Positions 55,052 through 63,264 of a DNA stretch of 64,000 nucleotides are shown here, one piece after another (position 1 is the first letter of the stretch; each line of letters starts with the position of its first letter). The notes under the pieces were generated by a model. That model was not told where the DNA came from and ran no database searches. It saw only the letters and a list, made by a program, of their open reading frames with translations. Location: assembly GCF_000015565.1 (NCBI RefSeq), contig NC_008786.1, forward strand, positions 3,224,001-3,288,000, read 5' to 3'. The position numbers and the translations under genes were made by a program. This DNA is from Verminephrobacter eiseniae EF01-2. Its GTDB lineage: Bacteria; Pseudomonadota; Gammaproteobacteria; Burkholderiales; Burkholderiaceae_C.

Positions 55052-55783
55052 TCAGAAGAACTCGCCGCGCGCTTGCAAAAGAATGCCGACATACTGGTCC
55101 ATGCTTTTTTCCATGCGCGACGTGGGGCCTACGAGGGACAGGGCGGTGACGCGGCCGTTGATTTTCCCGGCGATTCCGATCGCCGTGACGCCTTCTCCGC
55201 CTTCATCCCGGGCGGTGAAGGTGCCTTTTTTGATGCCTTCCTCGATCTCCTTGCGCAGTTGGCCGCGATCCTGGATCGAATGCGGCGTGGCTTGCGTCAT
55301 CGGGAGCAGATCGATCAGCGTATCGCGCTCGGCCGGCGCGAGCGCACCCAGGATCGCCTTGCCGAGTGCGGTCGAATGCACGTCCAGTTCCGTGCCCGGC
55401 AAAAGCACGTAGCGCAGTGCGCGCGGGCTTTCCTGGCAGGAGAATATTTTGATTTTGTTGCCGACGAGATAGCCGCACATGGAGGTCTCGCCAGAGCGCT
55501 TGGAAAGCAGTTCGAGCGCCTCCGCAGCGAACATCTGTAGCGGATCGGTCGGCACGAAGCGCTGGACCAGTTCCCCGAGCCGGGACGTGGGATACAGCAG
55601 GCGGCCCTTCGGTGTGCGCAGCAGATAACCGGCCTCGATCAGGGTGTAGACGAGATCCGAGCAACTGCTGCCAGCAAGATCGAGCGCCTGGGCCAGGTCG
55701 GAGTTGGTCAAGGGCCTGCGCTCGCGCGCGAAGACTTCGAAAACTTGCAATGCACGCTGTGCGGCCGGGACGATCTGTGGCAT
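55052..55783 (-). CDS. IclR-family transcriptional regulator
   Basis: 243 residues. N-terminal winged helix-turn-helix (about 8-65): QRALQVFEVFARERRPLTNSD, QALDLAGSSCSDLVYTLIEAGYL. C-terminal GAF-like effector domain with LDVHSTALGKAILGAL and the RDEGGEGVTAIGIA segment conserved in IclR proteins. It is located upstream of the phthalate operon on the same strand and divergent from a Bug gene. IclR proteins often control aromatic-acid pathways, so phthalate or protocatechuate sensing is plausible. Confidence 0.9.
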   Translation of the reverse strand: MPQIVPAAQRALQVFEVFARERRPLTNSDLAQALDLAGSSCSDLVYTLIEAGYLLRTPKGRLLYPTSRLGELVQRFVPTDPLQMFAAEALELLSKRSGETSMCGYLVGNKIKIFSCQESPRALRYVLLPGTELDVHSTALGKAILGALAPAERDTLIDLLPMTQATPHSIQDRGQLRKEIEEGIKKGTFTARDEGGEGVTAIGIAGKINGRVTALSLVGPTSRMEKSMDQYVGILLQARGEFF

Positions 55784-56335
55784 GGATTGGATCGAATTTG
55801 CTTATTGGCGGGGCATTGAAACACAGTCATTTCCGCTTGAAAGCAGAACGAAATCAAACGCTTGGCAGCGCTTGGCGGTTCGCCGGAGATGGGGCTGCAG
55901 GGCGCATGCAACCTGGTGTCGCGTCACTGATCATCTGTCGGTCTGCGCTGGCCATCGAAGCGCATCGCGGCGTTGCATCGCTTGCCAATACAGCTCGGTA
56001 TGGGCTGCGCGCTGCGCCTTGCGCTGCGCTCCGATGGCTGCGCGCAGCCTACGACATCTGATCCGTGACGCGACACTAGGTTTGCCCGAAGATCGAGGGC
56101 GCCGGGGGCGGTGGAACAGGCGCAGTCCGGTGTTTCAGCAGCGAAGGTTTTCCGGCGCGCTGCGGTCTGGCCGACCTGTGTCACCGCGATGTGGCTGGTC
56201 CAAGCTGGTCCGCTTGGGTCTGTTGTGCCTGATGCCGAAGACATGTACGAAATGCCGGAATATCGACGTAATTCATACGCCATAGTGTACGATGGAACGG
56301 TATGCCGGATAAAGTCCAGCAACATGGAGACAACG
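55784..56335. other. Divergent region between IclR and Bug genes
   Basis: It contains palindromic element copy 7 (55917-56075). The right part (about 56255-56310) is AT-richer with CGTAATTCATACG and ATAGTGTACGATGG, likely the Bug promoter and a regulator site. GGAGA at 56326 serves the Bug start at 56336. No other gene is seen. Confidence 0.45.
55917..56075 (+). mobile_element. Palindromic CYRG element, copy 7 (159 bp)
   Basis: Flanks CTGG (55913-55916) and CTAG (56076-56079). It carries the same extra central base as copies 1 and 6. It is intergenic, between IclR and Bug starts. Confidence 0.94.
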
Positions 56336-57289
56336 ATGGCATTCTGGAAATGGATCGGTGCGCTCGCACTGGCATGCGCGCCGGTGGCCCATGCGGCGGA
56401 CGACTATCCCGGCAAGCCCGTCAAACTGCTGGTGGGCTTCAACCCGGGTGGCGCGACGGATCTGCTGGCGCGGCTTTACGCTGCAAAGCTGACGCAGAAA
56501 TTTGGCCAGTCGTTCGTGGTGGACAACCGCGCCGGCGCGGGCGGCAATATCGCGGTGGATATCGTCGCCAAAGCCCCCGCCGATGGATACACGTTGGTGA
56601 TGGCGGCGAACTACATCGCCGTCAACGCGGCGTTGAAGCGCAATCCCTACGACTGGAAGCGCAGCCTGGCCCCGGTGGCACTGATTGCGTCGACCCCGAA
56701 TCTGTTGGTGGTGCCTGCGGCATCGAAGCTCCACAGCGTCGATGACCTGATAAAGGGCGCCAAGCAAGGCAACCTGACCTTCGGCTCGCCGGGTGTGGGG
56801 TCTTCCATTCATATGGCCGGGGAACTGTTCAAGGTGCTGACGGGGGTCGAGATGACGCATGTGCCCTATCGCGGCATTGCGCAGGCGGAGGTCGATCTGA
56901 TGGGCGGGAGCCTGGACCTCATGTTCGGCAGCATCTCCACGGCGGCGCCGCTGGTCGAATCGGGAAGGCTCCGGGCCATTGCGGTCACTGGCAAGAAACG
57001 CACGAAGTTCTTGCCGAACATCCCGACCCTCGATGAAACGGGGCTGCATGGTTTCGATGTCGAAGCCACTTACCTGGTGGTCGCGCCGGCGCACACGCCG
57101 GCGCAAATCGTCCATCGGCTGAGCGCCGCGATCGCCGAGATCACAAGGCAGCCAGACGTTCAGCGCGCGATCGAAAGACTCTACGCGCAACCCTTGAGTG
57201 GCGGCGCGCAAGAGACGACGGCTTTCTTGCGCGCCGAAGAAGAAAAGTGGGAGCATGTGGTGAAGGTCACCGGCGTGAAGGCGGAGTGA
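56336..57289 (+). CDS. Bug-family TTT periplasmic solute receptor
   Basis: 317 residues. Signal peptide MAFWKWIGALALACAP to AHAAD. Bug marks: PVKLLVGFNPGGATDLLAR, NRAGAGGNIAVDIVAKAPAD, FGSPGVGSSIHMAGELFK. The start at 56336 has GGAGA six bases before it; an ATG twelve bases upstream is the alternative. It is divergent from the IclR regulator and stands alone. It may be controlled by IclR and serve the phthalate pathway or the downstream acyl-CoA pathway. Confidence 0.9.
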   Translation: MAFWKWIGALALACAPVAHAADDYPGKPVKLLVGFNPGGATDLLARLYAAKLTQKFGQSFVVDNRAGAGGNIAVDIVAKAPADGYTLVMAANYIAVNAALKRNPYDWKRSLAPVALIASTPNLLVVPAASKLHSVDDLIKGAKQGNLTFGSPGVGSSIHMAGELFKVLTGVEMTHVPYRGIAQAEVDLMGGSLDLMFGSISTAAPLVESGRLRAIAVTGKKRTKFLPNIPTLDETGLHGFDVEATYLVVAPAHTPAQIVHRLSAAIAEITRQPDVQRAIERLYAQPLSGGAQETTAFLRAEEEKWEHVVKVTGVKAE

Positions 57290-57523
57290 CTTCGTGCTGC
57301 GGCCCGTCGCGCGTGAACCCGGGGCGGTGGGCCCACCGCACGCCGCACGCCGCAGTCGGGAACGAGCCCGGGGGAATCGTGACGTGACACCAGGCCAGCG
57401 CAGGAGTGGCCCGATGCCGATCTCGCCGCCATCGGTGCCGAATGGCGCAGCGCGCGCGCCTGACCGGCAGCGACGCGCCCGATACTGTGGGCCATCCCTT
57501 TTTCTTTTCCTTTTCCCGCGCCC

Positions 57524-60295
57524 ATGGGTGATGTCATGAGCCGCAGTCTTGCGGTGCCGTCCGGGCGCAGGCCCGAACCGGTCGCCAGCGCCAAGCTGCT
57601 TGCGCCGCGCCCGCCGCGCCGGCTGGTGCCGCGCGATGCGTTGCAGGCGCGGCTGCTGCAAGCCCGGCGCCAGCGCTGCGTGGTCGTGCAGGGGCCCGCA
57701 GGCAGCGGCAAGACCAGCACGCTGGTGGCCTGGCGGCAGGCGCTGCTGGCGCTGGACTTCGACGTGGCCTGGCTGTCCCTTTCGGCCGAGGATTGCGCGC
57801 CGGCACGCTTTTTCGACTGCCTGCTGGCGAGCATCGGCGCGATCGATCCCGATGCGGTGCGCGAGGCGGCGCTCCTGCTCGGGCAGGGCAACGACGATTC
57901 GGCGCTCGAGCATGCCGTGATCACCGTCGTGCAGGCCATCGCGTCGCGGCCACGGGAACTGGTGCTGATGCTCGACGATCTCCAGCACCTGCAAGACGCC
58001 CGCATCTTCCGGGCGCTGCAGTGGCTGCTCGACTACGCGCCACCGAAACTGCACCTTGTCCTGACTTCGCGCAATGCCCTGCCGCTGTCGTTCGTGCGGC
58101 TTCGTTCGCAAGGACTGGTGAGCGAATTCGACCTGCGCGACCTGCGCTTTTCCGCCGAAGAAACCGGGCGCTTCCTGCGCGAGCGACTGGGCAGCATCGA
58201 CCTGCGCGACATGCAGGCGCTGCACGAACTGACCGACGGCTGGGTGGCGGGCCTGCAACTGTTCGTGCCCGGCTTGCAGGCCGGGCGGGGCGCCGCATAC
58301 GCCCGGGCGCAGGCGCGTGATGCGCAGGTCTTTGCGCGCTATTTCGAGCGCGAAGTGCTGGCGCATCTGGCGCATGAAGACCTGGCACTGCTCACCAGGA
58401 TGGCTGTTTGCAACCGTTTCAGTGCCTCCTTGTGCGCCGCGCTGATGGGGCAGCAGGATGCCGGCGGCATGGCGCTGCGGCTGGCGCGCCTGGACGGCGG
58501 GAACCTGTTCATCAGTCGGGTCGGCGGCCATGGCCGCGACGACTGGTACCGCGTGCATCCGCTCCTGCGGGAGACACTGATGGCACGCTTGGAAAGACGC
58601 CCCGGCGCCGAGCGCCGCGCGCTGCATGGCGCGGCCTGGCGCTGGTTCGAAGCGCACGGGCATATCGGCGAGGTTGTGCGCCATGCCGTGCTGGCGGGCG
58701 ACGCGCACGCGGCGGCGGACATCGTGCAGGCTTGCGCGTCCGACCTGATGGCCCAGGGCGAACTGGCCGCGCTCGGCGGCCTGATGCGCAGATTGCCCGC
58801 AGCGCAGGTGCAGGCGCGTCTTGCGCTGCGGCTGGCTGCGGCCTACCTGCATATGTACGCGCGCAACATCCAGGCGCTCGAGAGCGAACTGGCGCAACTG
58901 CAGGCGCAGTGGGACAGCCTGGACATGCAGCAACACCACGATATGGCGCTGCTGCGCGGCGGCCTGGCCCTGCAGCGCGACGACACCGAGGCGCTGCTGG
59001 CGCTCGCGCCGCAGCTTCGGGCCATCCCGGACGACAGGCCGCCCCTCTTTGCCGGGCGCTGCCACCTGTTGGCCTGGATGCTGATGCACCGCGACGCATA
59101 CGGCCAGGCCCGCGTGCTGCTGGACCAGGCCGCGCAGCAACGAGGCAGCGCGCCGGCGCGTCGTCTGATCGGGCGCTGCTTGGCCGGCATGAGCTACGCG
59201 CTCGAAGGCCGCATGACCGAGGCCGAGCAACTGCTGCGCGAGGTTCTGCAAGAGGCGCAAGGGCAAGGCGCGGCCAGGATCGGGGTGGCCAGCATGGCGG
59301 CGGGCCTGCTGAGCGACATGCTCTACGAGTGCAACGAACTCGAAGCCGCCTGCAGCCTGCTCGAACCCCGCATCGAAGTGCTCGAGCGCGCCTCGATTCC
59401 CGATGCGGTGCTGCGCGCCTTCGTCGTCTTGGCATGTGCGCACTGGCTGACGGGCCGGCGCCTGCAAGCGCTCGGCCACCTCCAGCGCCTGGAAGACTAC
59501 GCCGCGCGCAACGGGCTCGACCGCCTGCTCGCACATGCGCTACGGCTGCGCATGCGCCTGCACCTCAAGCAAGGCCAGACCATGCAGGCCGACATGGTGT
59601 TCGGGCGGATCGAGGTGCTCGGCGCACGGCACGCCGGGGCCGGCAAGGGCACGGCAGCCGAGACCTGGCGCACCACCGAGCGCGCACGCGCCGACATGCG
59701 CCTGCACTGGAACGACTTCGGCGCCGCCGTCGACTGCCTCGGAGCGCTCGTGCAGCGCACGGCTTCGGCCGGCCGGCTGCGCACCCTGGCGGCCCTGCAG
59801 TTGCAACTGGCCGTTGCGGAATCGGGGCGCGGCAACCAGCAGGGCGCGCGCCACCAGGCCATCGAAGCCCTGCGCCTGGGCCATCGGCTCGGGTTGGTGC
59901 GCAGCCTGCTGGACGTGTCGACGAACGTGCCAGCGCTGCTCGATGCGCTGCTGGCGGATGCGGTGCCCGATCCGGTTCTCGCGTTCTATGCACGGCGGCT
60001 GCTGGATGCAGCCGCAGCCACGCGGCGCATGGGTGCGGCCAGCGGCGGCGCAACGGACGCCGCAGCCGAAGGCAGCGCCGCCGATTTGCTCAACGCGCGC
60101 GAGCGCGAGGTGCTCAGCCTCGTGGCGCAGGCCATGCCGAACAAGAAGATCGCTCGCGTGCTGGGCGTCACACCGCACACCGTGAAGTGGCATCTGCGCA
60201 AGGTCTACAGCAAACTGGGCGTCGCCGAGCGCGGCGAAGCGGTCGCGCGCATGCGCGATCTCGCGCTGCCTCGGGAAACCCCCAGGTCCCGCTGA
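57524..60295 (+). CDS. MalT-like LuxR-family ATP-dependent regulator
   Basis: 923 residues. STAND/MalT layout: Walker A VVQGPAGSGKTSTLVAWRQ near 55, Walker B ELVLMLDDLQHLQD near 145, and PKLHLVLTSRNALPLSFVRLR as sensor region. A long tetratricopeptide-like helical middle (about 370-830) follows, then a LuxR helix-turn-helix at the C-terminus (LNAREREVLSLVAQAMPNKKIARVLGVTPHTVKWHLRKVYSKLG). Such proteins oligomerise on ATP and inducer binding to activate transcription. It precedes the SDR-thiolase-ligase cluster and probably activates it. Start at 57524 or 57536. Confidence 0.92.
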   Translation: MGDVMSRSLAVPSGRRPEPVASAKLLAPRPPRRLVPRDALQARLLQARRQRCVVVQGPAGSGKTSTLVAWRQALLALDFDVAWLSLSAEDCAPARFFDCLLASIGAIDPDAVREAALLLGQGNDDSALEHAVITVVQAIASRPRELVLMLDDLQHLQDARIFRALQWLLDYAPPKLHLVLTSRNALPLSFVRLRSQGLVSEFDLRDLRFSAEETGRFLRERLGSIDLRDMQALHELTDGWVAGLQLFVPGLQAGRGAAYARAQARDAQVFARYFEREVLAHLAHEDLALLTRMAVCNRFSASLCAALMGQQDAGGMALRLARLDGGNLFISRVGGHGRDDWYRVHPLLRETLMARLERRPGAERRALHGAAWRWFEAHGHIGEVVRHAVLAGDAHAAADIVQACASDLMAQGELAALGGLMRRLPAAQVQARLALRLAAAYLHMYARNIQALESELAQLQAQWDSLDMQQHHDMALLRGGLALQRDDTEALLALAPQLRAIPDDRPPLFAGRCHLLAWMLMHRDAYGQARVLLDQAAQQRGSAPARRLIGRCLAGMSYALEGRMTEAEQLLREVLQEAQGQGAARIGVASMAAGLLSDMLYECNELEAACSLLEPRIEVLERASIPDAVLRAFVVLACAHWLTGRRLQALGHLQRLEDYAARNGLDRLLAHALRLRMRLHLKQGQTMQADMVFGRIEVLGARHAGAGKGTAAETWRTTERARADMRLHWNDFGAAVDCLGALVQRTASAGRLRTLAALQLQLAVAESGRGNQQGARHQAIEALRLGHRLGLVRSLLDVSTNVPALLDALLADAVPDPVLAFYARRLLDAAAATRRMGAASGGATDAAAEGSAADLLNAREREVLSLVAQAMPNKKIARVLGVTPHTVKWHLRKVYSKLGVAERGEAVARMRDLALPRETPRSR

Positions 60296-60306
60296 ACTGC
60301 GGCCAG

Positions 60307-60473
60307 TGTCGCGTCATCGGTCCGATGTCGCAGGCTGCGCGCAGCCATCGGAGCGCAGCGCAAGGCGCAGCGCGCAGCCCATACCGAGCGTACTGGCAAG
60401 CGCTGCAACGCCGCGCTGCGCTTCGATGGCCAGCGCAGACCGACAGATGACCGGTGGCCGGTGACTGGTGACG
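60307..60473 (-). mobile_element. Palindromic CYRG element, copy 8 (diverged, reverse)
   Basis: Left flank CCAG (60303-60306), right flank CTAG (60474-60477). The left 140 bases match copy 5 closely, but the right end has a short duplication (CCGGTGGCCGGTGACTGGTG) and has lost the perfect terminal repeat. It lies eight bases after the LuxR regulator stop. Confidence 0.85.
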
Positions 60474-60604
60474 CTAGCCATCCCGGCTAGTGGCCTGCGG
60501 CCTTCGACTTCGCATCATCGGTGCACGCGCCAGCGCCGATGGGCCGGCCAGGCCGCAGCGACTCCGGGCTGGTGCATCGATCCCGGTACGACGAAAGGAA
60601 TGCA

Positions 60605-61666
60605 ATGGAGATGGAACAGCTCTGCAAGGGGCGGGTGGTCGTCATCACCGGCGCTGGCTGCGGCCTCGGCCGCGCATACGCGCTGGAGTTCGCGCGCCAG
60701 GGCGCCAAAGTGGTTGTCAACGACCTTGGCACCCAGTCCGACGGCACGGGCATCATGAGCGCCGCCCGGCCGCCCGAAGGCGCTCATACCGCAGCCGAAG
60801 GCGGAGGTACTCCATCCTTCGCCGCCCGGCCGCCCGAAGGCGCTCATACCGTAGCCGAGGGCGAAGGTGCTCCAGTGAACGCCCCGGCGCAGCAAGTGGT
60901 GGCCGAGATCCGCGCCCTGGGCGGCGAGGCCGTTGCCAACACCGACGACGTGTCCGACTGGGAGGGCGCACGGCGGCTGATCCAGACCGCGATCACCACG
61001 TTCGGTGCGCTCGATGTGCTGGTCAACAACGCCGGCATCCTGCGCGACAAGGCGCTCGTCAACATGGACATCGCAGACTTCGATGCGGTGATCCGCGTCC
61101 ATCTGCGCGGCACCTTTGCCCCGATGCGCCACGCCGCGATGTACTGGCGCGGGCAGGCCAAGGCTGGCCGCCAGCGCATGGCGCGCGTCATCAACACCAG
61201 TTCGTCGTCCGGCCTGTACGGCATCGTCGGGCAGACCAACTACGGCCCGGCCAAGGCCGGCATCGCCAACATGAGCATCGTGGCCGCGCGCGAACTGGAG
61301 CGCTATGGCGTGACGGTGAATGCGATCTACCCCACCGCGATGAGCCGCCTCACCGAGGATTTGTTCAAGAGCGGCAGGCTCGACCCCAAGGCCAGGGGCG
61401 GCCCCGGCTTCGATCCGCTGGACGCGGCAAACGTTGCGCCGCTGGTCGTCTGGCTCGGCAGTGTGTCGTCGCAGGGCGTCACTGGCCGCGTGTTTGGCGC
61501 CAAGGGCGGCCGCATCACGGTGGCCGAGGGCTGGCATGCCGGCCCCCATATCGAAAAACAGGGGCGCTGGAGCGTGTCCGAACTCGCGCAGAGGCTGCCC
61601 GATCTCGTCCGGCGCGCGGCGCCCAATGCCGAACTGAGCGGCGAAATCCCGATGGCGGAGGCCTGA
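60605..61666 (+). CDS. Short-chain dehydrogenase (peroxisomal MFE-like) with a 40-residue repeat insertion
   Basis: 353 residues; about 313 without the insert. SDR marks: VVVITGAGCGLGRAYALEFARQ, VVNDLGTQSDGT, NNAGILRDKAL, NTSSSSGLYGIVGQTNYGPAKAG with catalytic Ser, Tyr and Lys. It resembles the 3-hydroxyacyl-CoA dehydrogenase part of multifunctional enzymes. Two 20-residue units (AARPPEGAHTAAEG-like; 60761-60880) interrupt the normal DGTG...APAQQVVAEI loop in frame. The start has AAAGGAA before it. The insert is in a loop, so activity may be kept. Confidence 0.9.
   Translation: MEMEQLCKGRVVVITGAGCGLGRAYALEFARQGAKVVVNDLGTQSDGTGIMSAARPPEGAHTAAEGGGTPSFAARPPEGAHTVAEGEGAPVNAPAQQVVAEIRALGGEAVANTDDVSDWEGARRLIQTAITTFGALDVLVNNAGILRDKALVNMDIADFDAVIRVHLRGTFAPMRHAAMYWRGQAKAGRQRMARVINTSSSSGLYGIVGQTNYGPAKAGIANMSIVAARELERYGVTVNAIYPTAMSRLTEDLFKSGRLDPKARGGPGFDPLDAANVAPLVVWLGSVSSQGVTGRVFGAKGGRITVAEGWHAGPHIEKQGRWSVSELAQRLPDLVRRAAPNAELSGEIPMAEA
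60761..60880 (+). repeat. 60-bp tandem repeat (two units) inside the SDR gene
   Basis: Units at 60761-60820 and 60821-60880, both starting GCCGCCCGGCCGCCCGAAGG. Each encodes 20 residues (AARPPEGAHTAAEGGGTPSF and a close variant). The unit is the same family as at 49681-49800 but read from the other strand of the genome. Confidence 0.92.
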
Positions 61667-61669
61667 CGC

Positions 61670-62104
61670 ATGAATGCGAACAAGTACAAACCCAAGCCGG
61701 TTCCGGTCCCGACGCCGGTCACCCAGCCGTTCTGGGACGGCACGCGCGCCGGCGAGCTGCGTTTGCAGCAATGCAAGGCCTGTCTCCGGCATGTGATGTA
61801 TCCGCGCTTGCGCTGCCCGCAGTGCGGCGCAGCCGGGATGCACTGGATCCGCGCCACCGGTCGCGGGCGCCTGTATTCCTACGTCATCAATCACTTCGCG
61901 GCGCCGGGCTGGGAGGGCGAGACGCCCTATGTGATTGCCGTGGTCGAACTCGAGGAGGGGCCGCGCATGCTGTCCAATCTGGTGGGCGTGGCGCCCCGGC
62001 CCGAATGCCTCACGCTCGACATGCCGCTGGAGGTGGTGTTCGAGGGGCGCGGCGATCAGACGCTGCCGATGTTCAAGCCGGCGCCGGCGAGGGTGCCCCG
62101 ATGA
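61670..62104 (+). CDS. Zn-ribbon/OB-fold acyl-CoA-associated protein (DUF35 type)
   Basis: 144 residues. A rubredoxin-like zinc ribbon has CKACLRHVMYPRLRCPQC (two CxxC pairs), followed by an OB-fold (GRLYSYVINHF ... YVIAVVELEEGPRMLSNLVG). Proteins of this type partner with thiolase-like enzymes, often as an obligate subunit or acyl-CoA-binding domain. It sits between the SDR (three bases) and the thiolase (ATGA overlap), which supports a joint role. Confidence 0.9.
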   Translation: MNANKYKPKPVPVPTPVTQPFWDGTRAGELRLQQCKACLRHVMYPRLRCPQCGAAGMHWIRATGRGRLYSYVINHFAAPGWEGETPYVIAVVELEEGPRMLSNLVGVAPRPECLTLDMPLEVVFEGRGDQTLPMFKPAPARVPR

Positions 62105-63252
62105 GCCGGAAGCAACACGCGGTCGCCATTGCCGGCGCCGCCGAAACCGATCTCGGCGCGTTGCCGCAGCTGTCCGAGCTGGACCTGCGCGCCGACGCCG
62201 CCCACCGCGCGCTGGCCGATGCCGGCCTGACGCTGGCCGATGTCGACGGCATCACCAGTGCCGTCGATTCGCCGATCGATGTGGCGCACTACCTTGGCAT
62301 CACGCCCTCGTGGTATGACGGCACCTCGGTCGGCGGCTGCTCGTTCCTGGTCCATGTGCGCCATGCGGCCGCAGCCATCCACGCCGGACTGTGCACGACG
62401 GTGCTGGTGCTGCACGGCCAGTCGGGCCGCTCTCATGTCGGCCGGGTGCCCCGGCCTGCGGCGCCCTTCACGATGGCGGGGCAGTTCGAGACGCCCTACG
62501 GTGTCGCGACGCCGCCCAACATGTTCACGCTGCCGATGCTGCGCTTCATGAAGGAGACCGGCACGACGCACGAGCAATTGGCCGAGGTGGTGGTGGCGCA
62601 AAGCCACTGGGCGCAGGGCAACCCGCGCGCCAGTCGCAACAAACTGCTCACCGTCGGGGACGTGCTGGCCTCGCCGATGATCGCCTACCCGTTTCACAAG
62701 CTCGAATGCTGCGTGGTCACCGATGGCGGCGGCGCGCTGCTCATCACGTCGGCAGAACGCGCGCGCGACCTGCGCCGCTGCGGCACGCCGGTGTACCTGC
62801 GCGGGGCGGGCGAGTCCTGCGACAGCCCGCTGGTCTCGATGATGGACGACATGACGCGCGCAAAGGGCTTTCGCCTGTCCAGCCGGGCAGCCTTTGCGCA
62901 GGCGGGCATCCGCCATGCCGATGTCGATCACCTGATGATCTACGATGCGTTCGCCCACTTGCCGCTGTACGGGCTGGAGGACATGGGTTTCGTCGGTCGG
63001 GGCGAGGCCGGCGCGTTCATCGCCGAGGGCCACACGCGGCCCGGCGGGCGCCTGCCGCTCAACACCCATGGCGGCGGCCTGCTCTACACGCACACCGGCA
63101 TGTACGGCATGTTTGCGATCCTGGAGTCGGTGCGCCAGTTGCGCGGCGAGGCCTTCCGCCAGGTCGAGCATGTGCGCACCAGCGTGGTCCAGGGCGTGGG
63201 CGGCATGTTCACCGCCGCAGCCACACTGGTGCTGTCCAACCAGAGCGATTGA
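62101..63252 (+). CDS. SCP2-type thiolase-like protein
   Basis: 383 residues of the thiolase fold. The nucleophile region is TSVGGCSFLVHVRHAAAAIHAG, the middle has LECCVVTDGGGALLITSAERA, and the C-terminal NTHGGGLLYTHTGMYG supplies the catalytic His/Gly region in the order seen in SCP2-type thiolases. It would cleave 3-ketoacyl-CoA, acting with the zinc-ribbon protein upstream. The true start at 62101 overlaps its stop; the longer frame is read-through. Twelve bases separate it from the ligase. Confidence 0.9.
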   Translation: MSRKQHAVAIAGAAETDLGALPQLSELDLRADAAHRALADAGLTLADVDGITSAVDSPIDVAHYLGITPSWYDGTSVGGCSFLVHVRHAAAAIHAGLCTTVLVLHGQSGRSHVGRVPRPAAPFTMAGQFETPYGVATPPNMFTLPMLRFMKETGTTHEQLAEVVVAQSHWAQGNPRASRNKLLTVGDVLASPMIAYPFHKLECCVVTDGGGALLITSAERARDLRRCGTPVYLRGAGESCDSPLVSMMDDMTRAKGFRLSSRAAFAQAGIRHADVDHLMIYDAFAHLPLYGLEDMGFVGRGEAGAFIAEGHTRPGGRLPLNTHGGGLLYTHTGMYGMFAILESVRQLRGEAFRQVEHVRTSVVQGVGGMFTAAATLVLSNQSD

Positions 63253-63264
63253 GGCGGCGACGCG

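Noticed and set aside
56273..59536. 1087-residue minus-strand open frame
   Set aside because: It is antisense to the Bug and LuxR genes; composition (Gln/His/Arg-rich) is that of an antisense frame in high-GC DNA.
60301..60480. The hairpin element after the LuxR gene as a terminator
   Set aside because: It is a diverged copy of the palindromic element with no T-run; any effect on transcription would be incidental.
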